A stretch of 64,000 bases of DNA from Maridesulfovibrio frigidus DSM 17176 (GTDB lineage: Bacteria; Desulfobacterota; Desulfovibrionia; Desulfovibrionales; Desulfovibrionaceae), in the NCBI RefSeq assembly GCF_000711735.1, contig NZ_JONL01000002.1:372001-436000 (forward strand), written 5' to 3'. Under the pieces are notes generated by a model that did no database searches, was not told the origin of the DNA, and was given only the letters and a program-made list of their open reading frames with translations. A program made the translations under genes and the position numbers. Below are positions 35,822 through 45,431 of the stretch, in pieces. How positions within the stretch are numbered: position 1 is the stretch's first letter; every line of letters begins with the position of its first letter.

Positions 35822-36064
35822 TTGGAAAATAGCCATAGTTTCTTTCGGAACTACCAATGCCGTTACTTCCCATGTCATAAAACTAGTAATGACATGAATT
35901 TTAATTGCCTGTTCTGCTTTTGCCCACTCTACCATATGGAAGATTGCGGAGGCAGCTATGAAATTAAGAACAACATCAAAAATTGTATGAATTGCAAATT
36001 ACCACACCGTCCAGAAGCGTACGACTACATAATTGATAAGTTAAAAAAACAAAGGGCGGAATAA
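35822..36064 (+). CDS. Cysteine-rich small domain protein, 80 residues
   Basis: Starts at a TTG; AGGAG inside the end of the phosphatase gene lies 6 nt upstream, which decides the start. Cysteines occur as CRYFPCHK, NFNCLFCFCPLYHMEDCGG and NCMNCKLPHR, with histidines, matching the cysteine-rich small domain family (probable metal binding). Function unknown. It overlaps nothing but is only 1 bp from both neighbours, so the phosphatase, this gene and the AMMECR1 gene form one operon. Confidence 0.85.
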   Translation: MENSHSFFRNYQCRYFPCHKTSNDMNFNCLFCFCPLYHMEDCGGSYEIKNNIKNCMNCKLPHRPEAYDYIIDKLKKQRAE

Positions 36065-36065
36065 T

Positions 36066-36623
36066 ATGTCAGACAAATTCAACTTCTCACTCACCGATGA
36101 AGAAAAAGAATACCTCAAAGATATCGTCAAGCTAAGTATTTTAAGCGAGCTGAAAGGAGGAACTGATCGGGATATCCCTATACCTCCGACTGATCATCTC
36201 AGGGAAGTTTTTGGTGCATTTGTAACTTTAAATTTAGAAGGCAATCTGCGTGGTTGCATAGGCCATCTGAAAGGAACAGCTCCACTATTCAAAACTATTT
36301 GGAGCATGGCCCGTGCGGCGGCTTTTGACGATTCAAGATTTCGTCCGCTTACTATGACGGAATTTGAAAAATTAGATTACGAGATTTCGATTCTAAGCCC
36401 AATAGAAGTTTGCCCCGATACAGACTTGATAGAAATAGGTAAACACGGCCTGATAATGCAATCAGAACGTTTATCAGGGCTACTACTACCGCAGGTGGCT
36501 GTTGAATGGAAATGGGATCGTCAGCAGTTTTTGACTCAGACTTGTGTCAAAGCTGGAATGGCTCCAAATGCCTGGCAGGACGAGGATACAACGATCCTCT
36601 GGTTTGAGGCTGTAGTCTTTTAA
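36066..36623 (+). CDS. AMMECR1-domain protein (AmmeMemoRadiSam system protein A)
   Basis: A 185-residue full-length AMMECR1 domain protein. The hallmark LRGCIGHLKG is present, preceded by VFGAFVTLNLEGN and followed by DDSRFRPLTMTEFEKLDYEISILSP. In many prokaryotes it is found with a Memo-like protein (B) and a radical SAM protein; neither is nearby. The reaction is not established. It is the last gene of the operon and ends 15 bp before a convergent sensor kinase gene. Confidence 0.92.
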   Translation: MSDKFNFSLTDEEKEYLKDIVKLSILSELKGGTDRDIPIPPTDHLREVFGAFVTLNLEGNLRGCIGHLKGTAPLFKTIWSMARAAAFDDSRFRPLTMTEFEKLDYEISILSPIEVCPDTDLIEIGKHGLIMQSERLSGLLLPQVAVEWKWDRQQFLTQTCVKAGMAPNAWQDEDTTILWFEAVVF

Positions 36624-36638
36624 AAAGCAGGTCTCTTT

Positions 36639-39137
36639 TTAAGCATCTTTTAATGGCAGCTTAATGGTAAAACAAGCCCCCTGACCGGGGCAGGGATCTA
36701 CAGAAAAAGATCCACCATGATTCTGAGTTATTATAAAATAAGAAACCGAAAGCCCTAGCCCCGAACCCATTTCGGGGCTTTTGGTTGTGAAGAATGGTTC
36801 AAAAACACGTTTGCGCAGTTCTTCGTCAAGTCCGGGACCATTATCTCCGACCTCAATAACAACATAATTATTCTGCACTTTTGTAGAAAGCGTCAGAACC
36901 CCTCTAGTGTCTGAAATGTCAGCCATGGCCTGCGCGGCATTCTTAAATAAATTCAAAAAAACCTGCTCCAGTTCACTTGGGACACACCAAGAATATTTTG
37001 CCTTAGGGTCATATTTTTTGACTATTTCAATTTTCTTGAAATCATAATTCTTTTTCAAATCATAATCACTTGATGCCAACTCAAGAGCTGTATCGAGCAA
37101 TTCATTCATATCGCAAGAGCAAGCGCTGGAAGAACTTTGTCTGCTAAAATTAAGCATATTGCGGACAATCTGTGCAGCCCGCTCCCCTGACGCGGATATC
37201 CCGTCAAGAGTCTTAAAAATATTTCGGGACTCAAGATAAGTTACAATCTTCTCGAACGGAACGCCTGCGGCCTTCGCGGCCTCAATATTGGCTGGCAAAT
37301 CTGGAGAAAAGCGGCGATGCAAATTCTGCGCCCCTTGTAATATACCGGCTAACGGGTTATTTACTTCATGCGCCATACCTGCAGCCAAGCCGCCAACTGA
37401 TATCATTTTTTCCGTTTGAACTATTGCTTCTTCTAATTTCTTTTTTTCAGTAATATCAACACAGGTTATCAACACCTTTTTCAACAGCTTCTCATTACCA
37501 ATCACGACTTGAACATAAAACAAAACATCTATGTATTCCCCGGAAAGACTTCTCATTATGCCTTCGCTAAAATAACTCTGAGCTCCGCCAGCAAGAGCAG
37601 CCACTGCACCAGCGAATAAGGTCCACGATTCTTTTGCAAAAGTGCTCGGCAAGTTCTGAACTAAATGCTCTTGACTCTCAGCCCCGAACAACTCCACAGA
37701 AGCTTTATTTACATTAATAATCCTTAATGCGACCAAACATCTGAGCAGTTCGTCGCGATTCGAATTAAAATATGTATATAAATCATCCACGCCACGTTCT
37801 TTTACTTCGTTAAAAATGGGAATCAAACCACTAAAGTCCTCCTCCCAAAGGGAAAGCGGAGAAGAATCGAACAAGCTTCTAAATCTTGCTTCGCTTCCGC
37901 TTGCGGCAGCTTCTGCCTCTCTGAGAAGATCAAGCTCCATATTGCGAACCTTTACCAAATCTTCAAGGTCGATATTACTATTTGCCAAATCTTTTTCAGC
38001 TTTTCTTCTAGCTCGTACACTTACTGCGAGCGCAATACATATCACTACAAGCAATACAATAACTGCACCTGCAGCTGTAAGTTGCAACTGATATTTACGT
38101 AATATATTTGATGGTTGATTAATAATCACACTATCGGCAGGAAGGCTTTCTAATTTAATATTGAACCGGTTCAGTTGATTATAATCAAACATAAAATGAT
38201 TGGCAGTATCGGCAATTACAGGAATTGATTCCAGAGCATCACCATTCATGATCCTTAGAGCCATACCTGCAGCAGCAAGCCCTTGATATTTGCCGGAAGT
38301 TAGCATTCCGCCAACAATACCTTCGCCCAGGAAATAATCCCACAGAGAATAAACAGGCCTAGCACAAACCTTGCTAACGAAATTAGCTCCTTCACTAAAG
38401 GTAAATGTCCCCCCTTCTCTGTCTGGAAAAAAAGAAACAAGTATTACAGCGCTATCATCACCGAGTCCGGACAGTTGTTTAGCAAGTTCATCTTCTGACA
38501 GGCCTGCGAGCCAAGTTGATTCGAACCTATCAGAATACTTCTGTAAGTTTTTATTAATTATTTCGTAATTACTTTTGCCCGTGCTCGTAAACTCCATAAT
38601 GAGATACAGATGTTTTAGGGAAGGGTGCAGTTTCAGCAGAAGTTCAATCATATCAACACTACCTGGAACTTCCAATGCTCCGGTAATATTAACAAAATCG
38701 TCTCTTTCAGGTAGTTTTATATTGTTCACTCCGCAAAAAACAATCGGAACACCCGGAAAAAGGACATCACGGTTTTTTAAAGCGAAGTTAACTGCGTTAT
38801 CGTCTGAGGTGAGGACAATATCAAACTGAGTATTGGAAAATTTACGCTGGTAAGTCTTCAAAAGATTGGAATAATGCTCTGGGTTGGAATGGCGCTTTGT
38901 ATCCATGAACTCAACAACCAGACTGATGCCGGCTTCGTCTAGGGATTTGCTTACAGCTTCTGTGATACTGCGCGTCCATTTTTGGTCATAACTATACGAA
39001 TTTAGCAATAATGCTTTTTTGGGTGGCATTGCCAAACACGTTGCCACTTGTAATATCAGCAAAAAAAGCACACACAAAATAGTGACTTTAACTGCGGACA
39101 TTAAAGTTGCACGTGGTGGCCTAATAACGTCGAACAT
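36639..39137 (-). CDS. Sensor histidine kinase with ABC-substrate-binding-like periplasmic domain
   Basis: About 832 residues. An N-terminal hydrophobic segment (VTILCVLFLLILQVATCLA) is followed by a periplasmic domain of the ABC transporter substrate-binding type (about 45-340; LLLNSYSYDQKWTRSI, GVNNIKLPERDDFVNITG), a transmembrane helix near 355-380, a coiled coil, a PAS-like region (about 415-560), and the kinase core with its histidine in GMAHEVNNPLAG, N box FLNLFKNAAQA and G boxes GDNGPGLDEE and GSGLGLSV. Starts at 39161 (TTG), 39137 or 39101 are possible; none has a clear ribosome site. No response regulator is adjacent, so the partner is unknown. Confidence 0.9.
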   Translation of the reverse strand: MFDVIRPPRATLMSAVKVTILCVLFLLILQVATCLAMPPKKALLLNSYSYDQKWTRSITEAVSKSLDEAGISLVVEFMDTKRHSNPEHYSNLLKTYQRKFSNTQFDIVLTSDDNAVNFALKNRDVLFPGVPIVFCGVNNIKLPERDDFVNITGALEVPGSVDMIELLLKLHPSLKHLYLIMEFTSTGKSNYEIINKNLQKYSDRFESTWLAGLSEDELAKQLSGLGDDSAVILVSFFPDREGGTFTFSEGANFVSKVCARPVYSLWDYFLGEGIVGGMLTSGKYQGLAAAGMALRIMNGDALESIPVIADTANHFMFDYNQLNRFNIKLESLPADSVIINQPSNILRKYQLQLTAAGAVIVLLVVICIALAVSVRARRKAEKDLANSNIDLEDLVKVRNMELDLLREAEAAASGSEARFRSLFDSSPLSLWEEDFSGLIPIFNEVKERGVDDLYTYFNSNRDELLRCLVALRIINVNKASVELFGAESQEHLVQNLPSTFAKESWTLFAGAVAALAGGAQSYFSEGIMRSLSGEYIDVLFYVQVVIGNEKLLKKVLITCVDITEKKKLEEAIVQTEKMISVGGLAAGMAHEVNNPLAGILQGAQNLHRRFSPDLPANIEAAKAAGVPFEKIVTYLESRNIFKTLDGISASGERAAQIVRNMLNFSRQSSSSACSCDMNELLDTALELASSDYDLKKNYDFKKIEIVKKYDPKAKYSWCVPSELEQVFLNLFKNAAQAMADISDTRGVLTLSTKVQNNYVVIEVGDNGPGLDEELRKRVFEPFFTTKSPEMGSGLGLSVSYFIITQNHGGSFSVDPCPGQGACFTIKLPLKDA

Positions 39138-39293
39138 AGCAGCCACATTGATATATTTCAAAAAGATTCAACATTATAATAGATTATCACCTAAAAAAAG
39201 CCTAGTGGCAATTATTACACATCTAACACGCCATAAGATAGATAAAAAGGTACATAGTCGCCCCCTTCTACCATTTGTAAATAGCGCGTAAAG

Positions 39294-40205
39294 CTAAGTT
39301 CTTTCGAGCAATAGTTCCATAAAATCTAGCTCCATAGAAAGCATTTCCCAATCTTTTTTGCGTAACCACTCTGACAGCCATGCAAAACGCAGAGCTGGAA
39401 TAAAATAAGGAAGCATTGCAAAACTCTCAACCGCAATATCGGTATCCCGCTTGAGGGATTCCATAAAAGCAAGAATCAGCCCCGAATCAAATGCATCAGG
39501 GTCTTCAAAAGCAACGCACCCAACCATATTCGCTACATCATAGATTTCAGGGCGCATATCTGAAAATTCCCAATCAATCACAGCTCCTACGATTTTACCT
39601 TTCCACAATACATTAAGCGGATGAAAATCGCCATGACAAAAAGCAACAGGCAATAACTGAAATTTTTCCATTTCGGGGAATAGTCTGTCGCAAATAGGTT
39701 CAAGCCTTTCAAAAACTTTCGGCTCACGTTCAGAAATAGTTTCGACAAGCTTCTTTGCGTATTCCAACAAATCAAACTCTTCTGCGTAACTTTCAAGAGG
39801 TTTGCCCTTCGCGCATTTACGAAGTGAACAAATAAACTCAGCCAGGGCTTGGCCCCTCTCAGCATCATGTATAAACTCGGGCCGCGGCAGTTCATCTGAT
39901 TCATAGAAAGGAGAAAGCTGCCATGGAAAGCCCATCACATCTGCAACATAATCATGATCTTCTTCATCTGTCACTTGATAAAGCAAAATCTTATCTAGCC
40001 CAGAATCATGGAGTGATTTGAGATTGCGCGCAATAGCAGAACGCAGTTCGACCTGTTTAGTCGCAATACGCTCCATAAGCCACAAATTGTTATTGGTATC
40101 TTCTATTACAGAACGGGAAATAGCCCTTTCAGGGCTGCCCGGTATATTCTTATTATTATGACGGCGAAGTGAAACACGGGACCATGGCTCAAGTGGATCT
40201 AACAT
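39294..40205 (-). CDS. Aminoglycoside-phosphotransferase-like (choline/homoserine kinase fold) protein
   Basis: 303 residues. The catalytic loop AFCHGDFHPLNVLW and metal loop VIDWEFSDMRP are those of the protein-kinase-like APH family, whose members phosphorylate small molecules such as homoserine, choline or sugars. A C-terminal helical bundle follows. The start at 40205 has GCAGGAG 6-7 nt upstream and is preferred over 40244. It follows purN on the same strand with an 84-bp gap. The substrate cannot be inferred. Confidence 0.85.
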   Translation of the reverse strand: MLDPLEPWSRVSLRRHNNKNIPGSPERAISRSVIEDTNNNLWLMERIATKQVELRSAIARNLKSLHDSGLDKILLYQVTDEEDHDYVADVMGFPWQLSPFYESDELPRPEFIHDAERGQALAEFICSLRKCAKGKPLESYAEEFDLLEYAKKLVETISEREPKVFERLEPICDRLFPEMEKFQLLPVAFCHGDFHPLNVLWKGKIVGAVIDWEFSDMRPEIYDVANMVGCVAFEDPDAFDSGLILAFMESLKRDTDIAVESFAMLPYFIPALRFAWLSEWLRKKDWEMLSMELDFMELLLERT

Positions 40206-40289
40206 TATTACTCCTGCGGTATGTGGCAAGCGAGAATTTGCCATTGAGGAGATTTTATATTTTTTTTAGAATCAAGCCATTATAAAATA

Positions 40290-40985
40290 CTAAAATCCTT
40301 CTTCTAATGGAGGATTTATGAGGCAGATAAAATCGTTATTAGCTTCGAATCTAGAACCACTGGATGAAACAACCTTTGCGGCGGCCAGTTTTACAAACCG
40401 CCCTTCGACACTAAGTCTTCCTTCTGCCAGCCACTTTGTGGCCTGTGGCAAAATTCTATGCTCAACCTGTAAAATGCGCTTAGCCAATTCCTGCACTTCT
40501 TCACCGGGTGTGGCCGGAACTGCGGCCTGAATAATTATCGCCCCGTGATCCATTTTTTCGTCTACGAAGTGAACCGTGCAACCTGAAATTTGAACACCGT
40601 ATTCGGCCGCGTCAGCCTGCCCGCCCGCACCAGCAAAGCTCGGAAGCAACGCAGGATGAATATTAATAATCTTACCGGGAAAAGCCCCCAAAAACACAGG
40701 AGTAATAATACGCATGAATCCAGCCAGAACAATGGCTTCAACGCCAGTTTCTTTTAAAACACGCACCATCTCACCATCAAATTCTTCGCGGCTGCTGAAA
40801 TCTTTATGACTGAGAGTGCAGGTAGGAATAGAATGTTTTTTAGCCCGCTCAAGCCCATGAGCACTGGCTCTATTGGAAAGAACCATTCTGATATCGACAT
40901 CTAGAGTTCCATCCTCAACCTTATCGATCAAGGCTTGAAGATTAGAACCTCCGCCGGAAATAAGAACAGCAATAGGTAAACTCAC
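40290..40985 (-). CDS. purN: Phosphoribosylglycinamide formyltransferase
   Basis: Transfers a formyl group from 10-formyl-tetrahydrofolate to glycinamide ribonucleotide in purine synthesis. 231 residues with AVLISGGGSNLQALI, the catalytic Asn and His in INIHPALLPSF, and the aspartate in VDEKMDHGAIII. About 20 extra residues at the C-terminus compared with the shortest family members. A terminator of the upstream cobA-hemD gene lies just before its start, so it is probably transcribed separately. Confidence 0.95.
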   Translation of the reverse strand: MSLPIAVLISGGGSNLQALIDKVEDGTLDVDIRMVLSNRASAHGLERAKKHSIPTCTLSHKDFSSREEFDGEMVRVLKETGVEAIVLAGFMRIITPVFLGAFPGKIINIHPALLPSFAGAGGQADAAEYGVQISGCTVHFVDEKMDHGAIIIQAAVPATPGEEVQELAKRILQVEHRILPQATKWLAEGRLSVEGRFVKLAAAKVVSSSGSRFEANNDFICLINPPLEEGF

Positions 40986-41004
40986 AATTTTCTCCCAAAT
41001 AAAA

Positions 41005-41030
41005 AAAGGAGGAGCAAATGCCCCTCCTTT
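41005..41030 (-). terminator. Terminator after the cobA-hemD gene
   Basis: On the minus strand AAAGGAGG pairs with CCTCCTTT around a 10-nt loop and is followed by TTTTT. It lies just after the cobA-hemD stop and before purN. Confidence 0.88.
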
Positions 41031-41035
41031 ATAAT

Positions 41036-42550
41036 TTACTCTGCGGACTCTTTCACCAGTTCATCGACCAGTGCAGGAATCGTATAATCTTCAGGCTGAA
41101 TATCTGGCTCGAAACCGAACCCTTCGAGGGTTTTGGTTGTGATCGGACCGATACAAGCTATTTTAACTGTATCTTTGTATTTGTGGAACTGCTCAGGCTC
41201 AATGAGATTGAAGAAGTTCTCTACAGTGCTGGAGCTGGTGAAAGTAACATAATCAATTTTACCAGCGTCTAAAGCTTCAACAATAGGTCCGGGATCATTT
41301 TCAGAAAGACCTGTTTCGTAAACAGGTAGAATCTGAACTTTAGCTCCGGCTTTCTCGAGTTCCTGAGGTAATACTTCGCGAGCAACTAAGGCTCTAGGAA
41401 TCAGAACGCTTTTGCCTTTAACGCCTCTTTCGAGAAGTCCGGCAACAACGCCTTCTGCGATGTACTTTTCAGGTACGAAATCAGGCTTGATGCCTTTTTC
41501 TACAAGAGCCTGCGCGGTAGCTGGACCGATAGCGGCAATCTCAGTTCCGGCAAATACACGAGCATCTAGTCCGGCTTTATCAAGCTGTAGGAAGAAATGC
41601 TTCACGCCATTAACGGATGTGAATATGAGCCAATCCCATTTGGAAAGATTAGCGATCTCTTTCTGAACGGGCGCGTAATCAGCCATAGGCTCGATGTTGA
41701 TTGTAGGAAATTCGAAGACGGATGCGCCGAGTTTGCCTAGATCGGAAACGAGGCCACTGGCCTGCTCACGAGCGCGGGTAACTACAACGCCTTTGCCTAG
41801 CAAAGGTTTCTTTTCGAACCAACCTAGTTTGTCATGCAGAGAACAAACTCCGCCGACAATGATGATGGAAGGAGCTTTGAATTTACGATTCGCAGATTCT
41901 TCGGCAACATTTTCAAGAGTGGAAACAAAACTCTGCTGTGTTGGGCGGGTTCCCCAACGAACTAGAGCAACAGGAGTTTCGGGATCGCGTCCGTTTTTCA
42001 TGAGATTGTCAGCGATCATGGGCAGATTTTTTACGCCCATGTAGAAAACTAGAGTACTGTTGGATTTAGCGTAAACTTCCCAGTTATGACCGGACTTTTC
42101 CTTGGTAGGATCTTCGTGTCCGGTGATGAAACATACGGAAGTGGTGAAATCTCTGTGAGTAACAGGAATTCCGGCGTAAGCGGCAGCGGCAACACCAGCG
42201 GTGATACCGGGAACGACTTCAAACTTAATTCCAGCTTCAACGAGCTCTTCAGCTTCTTCTCCGCCACGTCCGAATACGTAAGGATCTCCGCCTTTTAAAC
42301 GGGCAATGACCTTACCTTCTTTCGCTTTCTTAACGATAAGTTCGTTAATTTTATCCTGTGGCAGAGTGTGATCTCCGCCTTTTTTACCTACGTAAAGAAT
42401 TTCTGCGCCTTCTTTGCAATAAGCAAGAAATTCTTTATTTGCCAGATAGTCATAAATAAGGACATCTGCACATTCCAGAATTTCCTTGGCTTTAACTGTC
42501 AGTAGACCGGGGTCACCAGGACCCGCACCTATTAGATATACTATGCCCAT
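41036..42550 (-). CDS. cobA-hemD: Fused uroporphyrinogen-III C-methyltransferase and uroporphyrinogen-III synthase
   Basis: 504 residues. The first half (1-255) is the SAM-dependent SUMT enzyme that makes precorrin-2: VYLIGAGPGDPGLLTVKA, VIARLKGGDPYVFGRGGEE, VVPGITAGVAAAAYAGIPVT (in shorter stretches), and FYMGVKNL. The second half (about 260-504) is uroporphyrinogen-III synthase (GKGVVVTRAREQA, FTSVNGVKHFF, VTFTSSSTVENFF). Together they make uroporphyrinogen III and divert it to sirohaem, cobalamin and alternative haem. It starts 29 bp after valS and is probably in the same transcript, ending at a clear terminator. Confidence 0.95.
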   Translation of the reverse strand: MGIVYLIGAGPGDPGLLTVKAKEILECADVLIYDYLANKEFLAYCKEGAEILYVGKKGGDHTLPQDKINELIVKKAKEGKVIARLKGGDPYVFGRGGEEAEELVEAGIKFEVVPGITAGVAAAAYAGIPVTHRDFTTSVCFITGHEDPTKEKSGHNWEVYAKSNSTLVFYMGVKNLPMIADNLMKNGRDPETPVALVRWGTRPTQQSFVSTLENVAEESANRKFKAPSIIIVGGVCSLHDKLGWFEKKPLLGKGVVVTRAREQASGLVSDLGKLGASVFEFPTINIEPMADYAPVQKEIANLSKWDWLIFTSVNGVKHFFLQLDKAGLDARVFAGTEIAAIGPATAQALVEKGIKPDFVPEKYIAEGVVAGLLERGVKGKSVLIPRALVAREVLPQELEKAGAKVQILPVYETGLSENDPGPIVEALDAGKIDYVTFTSSSTVENFFNLIEPEQFHKYKDTVKIACIGPITTKTLEGFGFEPDIQPEDYTIPALVDELVKESAE

Positions 42551-42579
42551 ATATACATCCTATTTTTTAACTATCGTGG

Positions 42580-45234
42580 CTATTTCATTACACTTACGAG
42601 TCTGTCTTTCAGCTCGGTAAGCTTTGCCCTTTTATCATCAATTTCAGCTAGTCTTTCCCGTTCTTGTGCAACAACTGCTGCTGGAGCGTTATTCACAAAG
42701 GATTCATTAGAAAGCTTCTTTTCTATCACAATTAAATCTTTGTCCAGCTTAGCGAATTCTTTATCCAGTCTTGCAAGCTCGGATTCGAAGTCGACAGCTC
42801 CGGCAAGCGGGATAAATATTTCGTTACCCTGAACGACTGCGGCGCCGGAAGCTTCTGGTCCACGTGCATCTGGTCCGGCTTCAATTTTGTCGAGGCGAGC
42901 AAGGAATTTCACCAACTCAGCACTCTCATTCATGAGGGTCAATGCTTCATCGGAGCTTGTACGGATGATCATTTCCAGCTTCTTGGATGGAGCAATCAAA
43001 AGCTCTGTACGGATATTACGTACGCCGGATACTATGCCCTGAAAAAGATCCATCTGCTTAACAATTTCATCGCTGCGGCAGTGATCTCTTGTTTCAGGAT
43101 AGAGAACGGTTGCAATGTCTTCGTTTTCAATTCCGGGCAGAACTGACCAGATTTCCTGAGTTACGAACGGCATAACGGGATGCAAGAGAACCATTGTTTC
43201 GGAAAGCACTGTCCATAGAACTTTCAGAGTAGGCGCTTTGCGGGATTCGTCATCGCTGTAAAGATCAGGCTTGATCATTTCTAGATACCAGTCACAGAAC
43301 TCATTCCAGATAAATCTGTACATGGTCTGAGCAACTTCGTTGAAACGGTACCCTTCGATTCCTTCGCGCATGGAGTCTTTAACTTCTTCCAGACGGTGCA
43401 GAATCCATTTATTTGCAAGCCCCTTAGCATCATCAATAGATGCTTCGGGCGCTTTGCCATCAAAATTCATCAGCGCAAAACGGGCTGAGTTCCAAATTTT
43501 ATTTACGAAATGGCGGTAGCCTTCGATTCTGGTCTCTGAAAGCTTGATATCACGGCCCATGGCTGCGAAAGCGGTCAGAGTGAAGCGCAGTGCATCGGTT
43601 CCGTACTTGTCGCTCATTTCAAGCGGATCAATTACGTTACCAGTGGACTTGCTCATTTTCTTGCCGTTTTCATCACGAACAAGAGCGTGAATGTAAACAT
43701 GCTTGAAAGGAACCTGATCCTGAAAATGGATTCCCATCATCATCATGCGTGCAACCCAGAAGAAGAGGATATCAAATCCTGTGATGAGCACGGATGTCGG
43801 GTAATATTTAGCAAGATCAGCAGTTTCATCAGGCCATCCCATAGTGGAGAAAGGCCAGAGTGCAGAGGAGAACCATGTATCAAGAACGTCGTCTTCCTGA
43901 ATCAGTTTTGAGCTTCCACACTTGGTACATTTATCTGGATCTTCCATAGGGACGATCAATTCGCCGCAATCTTCACAGGTCCAAGCCGGAATACGATGTC
44001 CCCACCAAATCTGACGGGAGATACACCAGTCGCGGATATTATCTAACCAATCGTAATATACTTTTTCCCAGTTCGGAGGATAAATCTGAGTATCGGTTGG
44101 AACTGCGGCACGTGCTTTTTCAGCGAGAGGTTTCATAGAAACAAACCACTGTTCTGATACATGCGGCTCAATCACGGACTTACAGCGGTAACATTCACCG
44201 ACAGAATGTTCGTGATCTTCAATAGAAATAAGGGAACCTTCAGCTTCGAGATCCGCAACAATTACTTTGCGGGCTTCGTCTTTGTAGAGTCCCTGATATT
44301 TTTCAGGTGCATTCTCGTTTACATTTCCTTCGTCATCAAAAATAGCGATGACTTCAAGATTATGTTTACGACCAAGCTCCCAGTCATTCATGTCATGAGC
44401 GGGGGTAACTTTAAGTGCGCCTGTTCCGAATTCGATATCAACGTAAGTGTCACCGATGATAGGCAGTTCACGCCCGACAAGCGGAAGTATTGCTGTCTTA
44501 CCAATCAGGTGCTTGAAACGGTCATCTTCGGGGTTAACGCAGATTGCGCTATCACCAAGCATGGTTTCAGGACGAGTGGTTGCAACAATAAGTTCGCCTG
44601 AACCATCAGAAAGTTTGTAGCGGACATTGTAAAAATGACCCGGCTTTGGAGAATGCTCTACTTCATCATCAGCAAGAGCAGTATGACAGCGGTTACACCA
44701 GTTAATGATGTAATTACCTTTGTAGATAAGGCCGTCTTCATAGAGTTTAACAAAAACTTTACGGACAGCTTTCGCGCGCTGTTCATCAAAAGTAAAACAT
44801 TCGCGACTCCAATCTACAGAAGCGCCCATTTTGCGGATCTGCTCAAGAATGCGTCCGCCCTTTTCTTCTTTCCAGTCCCATACGCGCTCAATAAATTTTT
44901 CGCGCCCGAGATCATCGCGGCTAAGCCCTTCCTCTTTCAGCTGGCGTTCAACAACATTCTGAGTTGCAATACCGGCATGGTCCATACCCGGAACCCACAA
45001 AACATTTTTGCCCTGCTGTCTCTGGTAGCGGCAAAGAATATCCTGCAAAGTAAGATTGAGCGCATGGCCCATATGTAAAACGCCAGTAACGTTCGGCGGC
45101 GGGATAACTATAGAAAAAGACTCACCATCAGCTTCTGGGTCAGCTGTGAAAGTTTTATTTGCGTCCCAGTGGTCAAGCCACTTTTTTTCAACGTCTTCTG
45201 GCTCGTAGCCTTTAGGTAGATTTGATTCAGCCAT
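42580..45234 (-). CDS. valS: Valyl-tRNA synthetase
   Basis: Charges tRNA-Val. The 884-residue class I enzyme has the HIGH-type motif VTGVLHMGHALN, the editing domain (TTRPETMLGD), a zinc-like CEDCGELIVPMEDPDKCTKCG, the KMSKS loop (GKKMSKSTGNVIDP) and a C-terminal coiled coil (LARLDKEFAKLDKDLIVIEKK). Full length. cobA-hemD follows closely on the same strand. No leader attenuator or T-box was evident in the upstream spacer. Confidence 0.97.
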   Translation of the reverse strand: MAESNLPKGYEPEDVEKKWLDHWDANKTFTADPEADGESFSIVIPPPNVTGVLHMGHALNLTLQDILCRYQRQQGKNVLWVPGMDHAGIATQNVVERQLKEEGLSRDDLGREKFIERVWDWKEEKGGRILEQIRKMGASVDWSRECFTFDEQRAKAVRKVFVKLYEDGLIYKGNYIINWCNRCHTALADDEVEHSPKPGHFYNVRYKLSDGSGELIVATTRPETMLGDSAICVNPEDDRFKHLIGKTAILPLVGRELPIIGDTYVDIEFGTGALKVTPAHDMNDWELGRKHNLEVIAIFDDEGNVNENAPEKYQGLYKDEARKVIVADLEAEGSLISIEDHEHSVGECYRCKSVIEPHVSEQWFVSMKPLAEKARAAVPTDTQIYPPNWEKVYYDWLDNIRDWCISRQIWWGHRIPAWTCEDCGELIVPMEDPDKCTKCGSSKLIQEDDVLDTWFSSALWPFSTMGWPDETADLAKYYPTSVLITGFDILFFWVARMMMMGIHFQDQVPFKHVYIHALVRDENGKKMSKSTGNVIDPLEMSDKYGTDALRFTLTAFAAMGRDIKLSETRIEGYRHFVNKIWNSARFALMNFDGKAPEASIDDAKGLANKWILHRLEEVKDSMREGIEGYRFNEVAQTMYRFIWNEFCDWYLEMIKPDLYSDDESRKAPTLKVLWTVLSETMVLLHPVMPFVTQEIWSVLPGIENEDIATVLYPETRDHCRSDEIVKQMDLFQGIVSGVRNIRTELLIAPSKKLEMIIRTSSDEALTLMNESAELVKFLARLDKIEAGPDARGPEASGAAVVQGNEIFIPLAGAVDFESELARLDKEFAKLDKDLIVIEKKLSNESFVNNAPAAVVAQERERLAEIDDKRAKLTELKDRLVSVMK

Positions 45235-45334
45235 TGCATGACTCCTGTATTATGATATAAATTCTTAACCTTCCAAGGATAGATTGCGGAAGGCCATGTA
45301 TTTGTTCTAATTAAATATAAAAAAAAGATGTGCT

Positions 45335-45362
45335 TTGACACCCTGATTTTTCTGTGTATTCA
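45335..45362 (+). promoter_or_regulatory. Candidate sigma-70 promoter for the BPL-N gene
   Basis: A perfect TTGACA at 45335-45340 with TATTCA at 45357-45362 (16-bp spacing), about 70 bp before the start at 45432. The -10 match is modest. Confidence 0.45.
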
Positions 45363-45431
45363 TCAATAAGGATCAACACTAATTGATGGTCCGTCAACTT
45401 GCGCTACACACACTTATAGAGAGACTCGAAC

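Noticed and set aside
45235-45431. Possible leader attenuator or T-box before valS
   Set aside because: No specifier stem, conserved T-box sequence or terminator/antiterminator pair could be seen.
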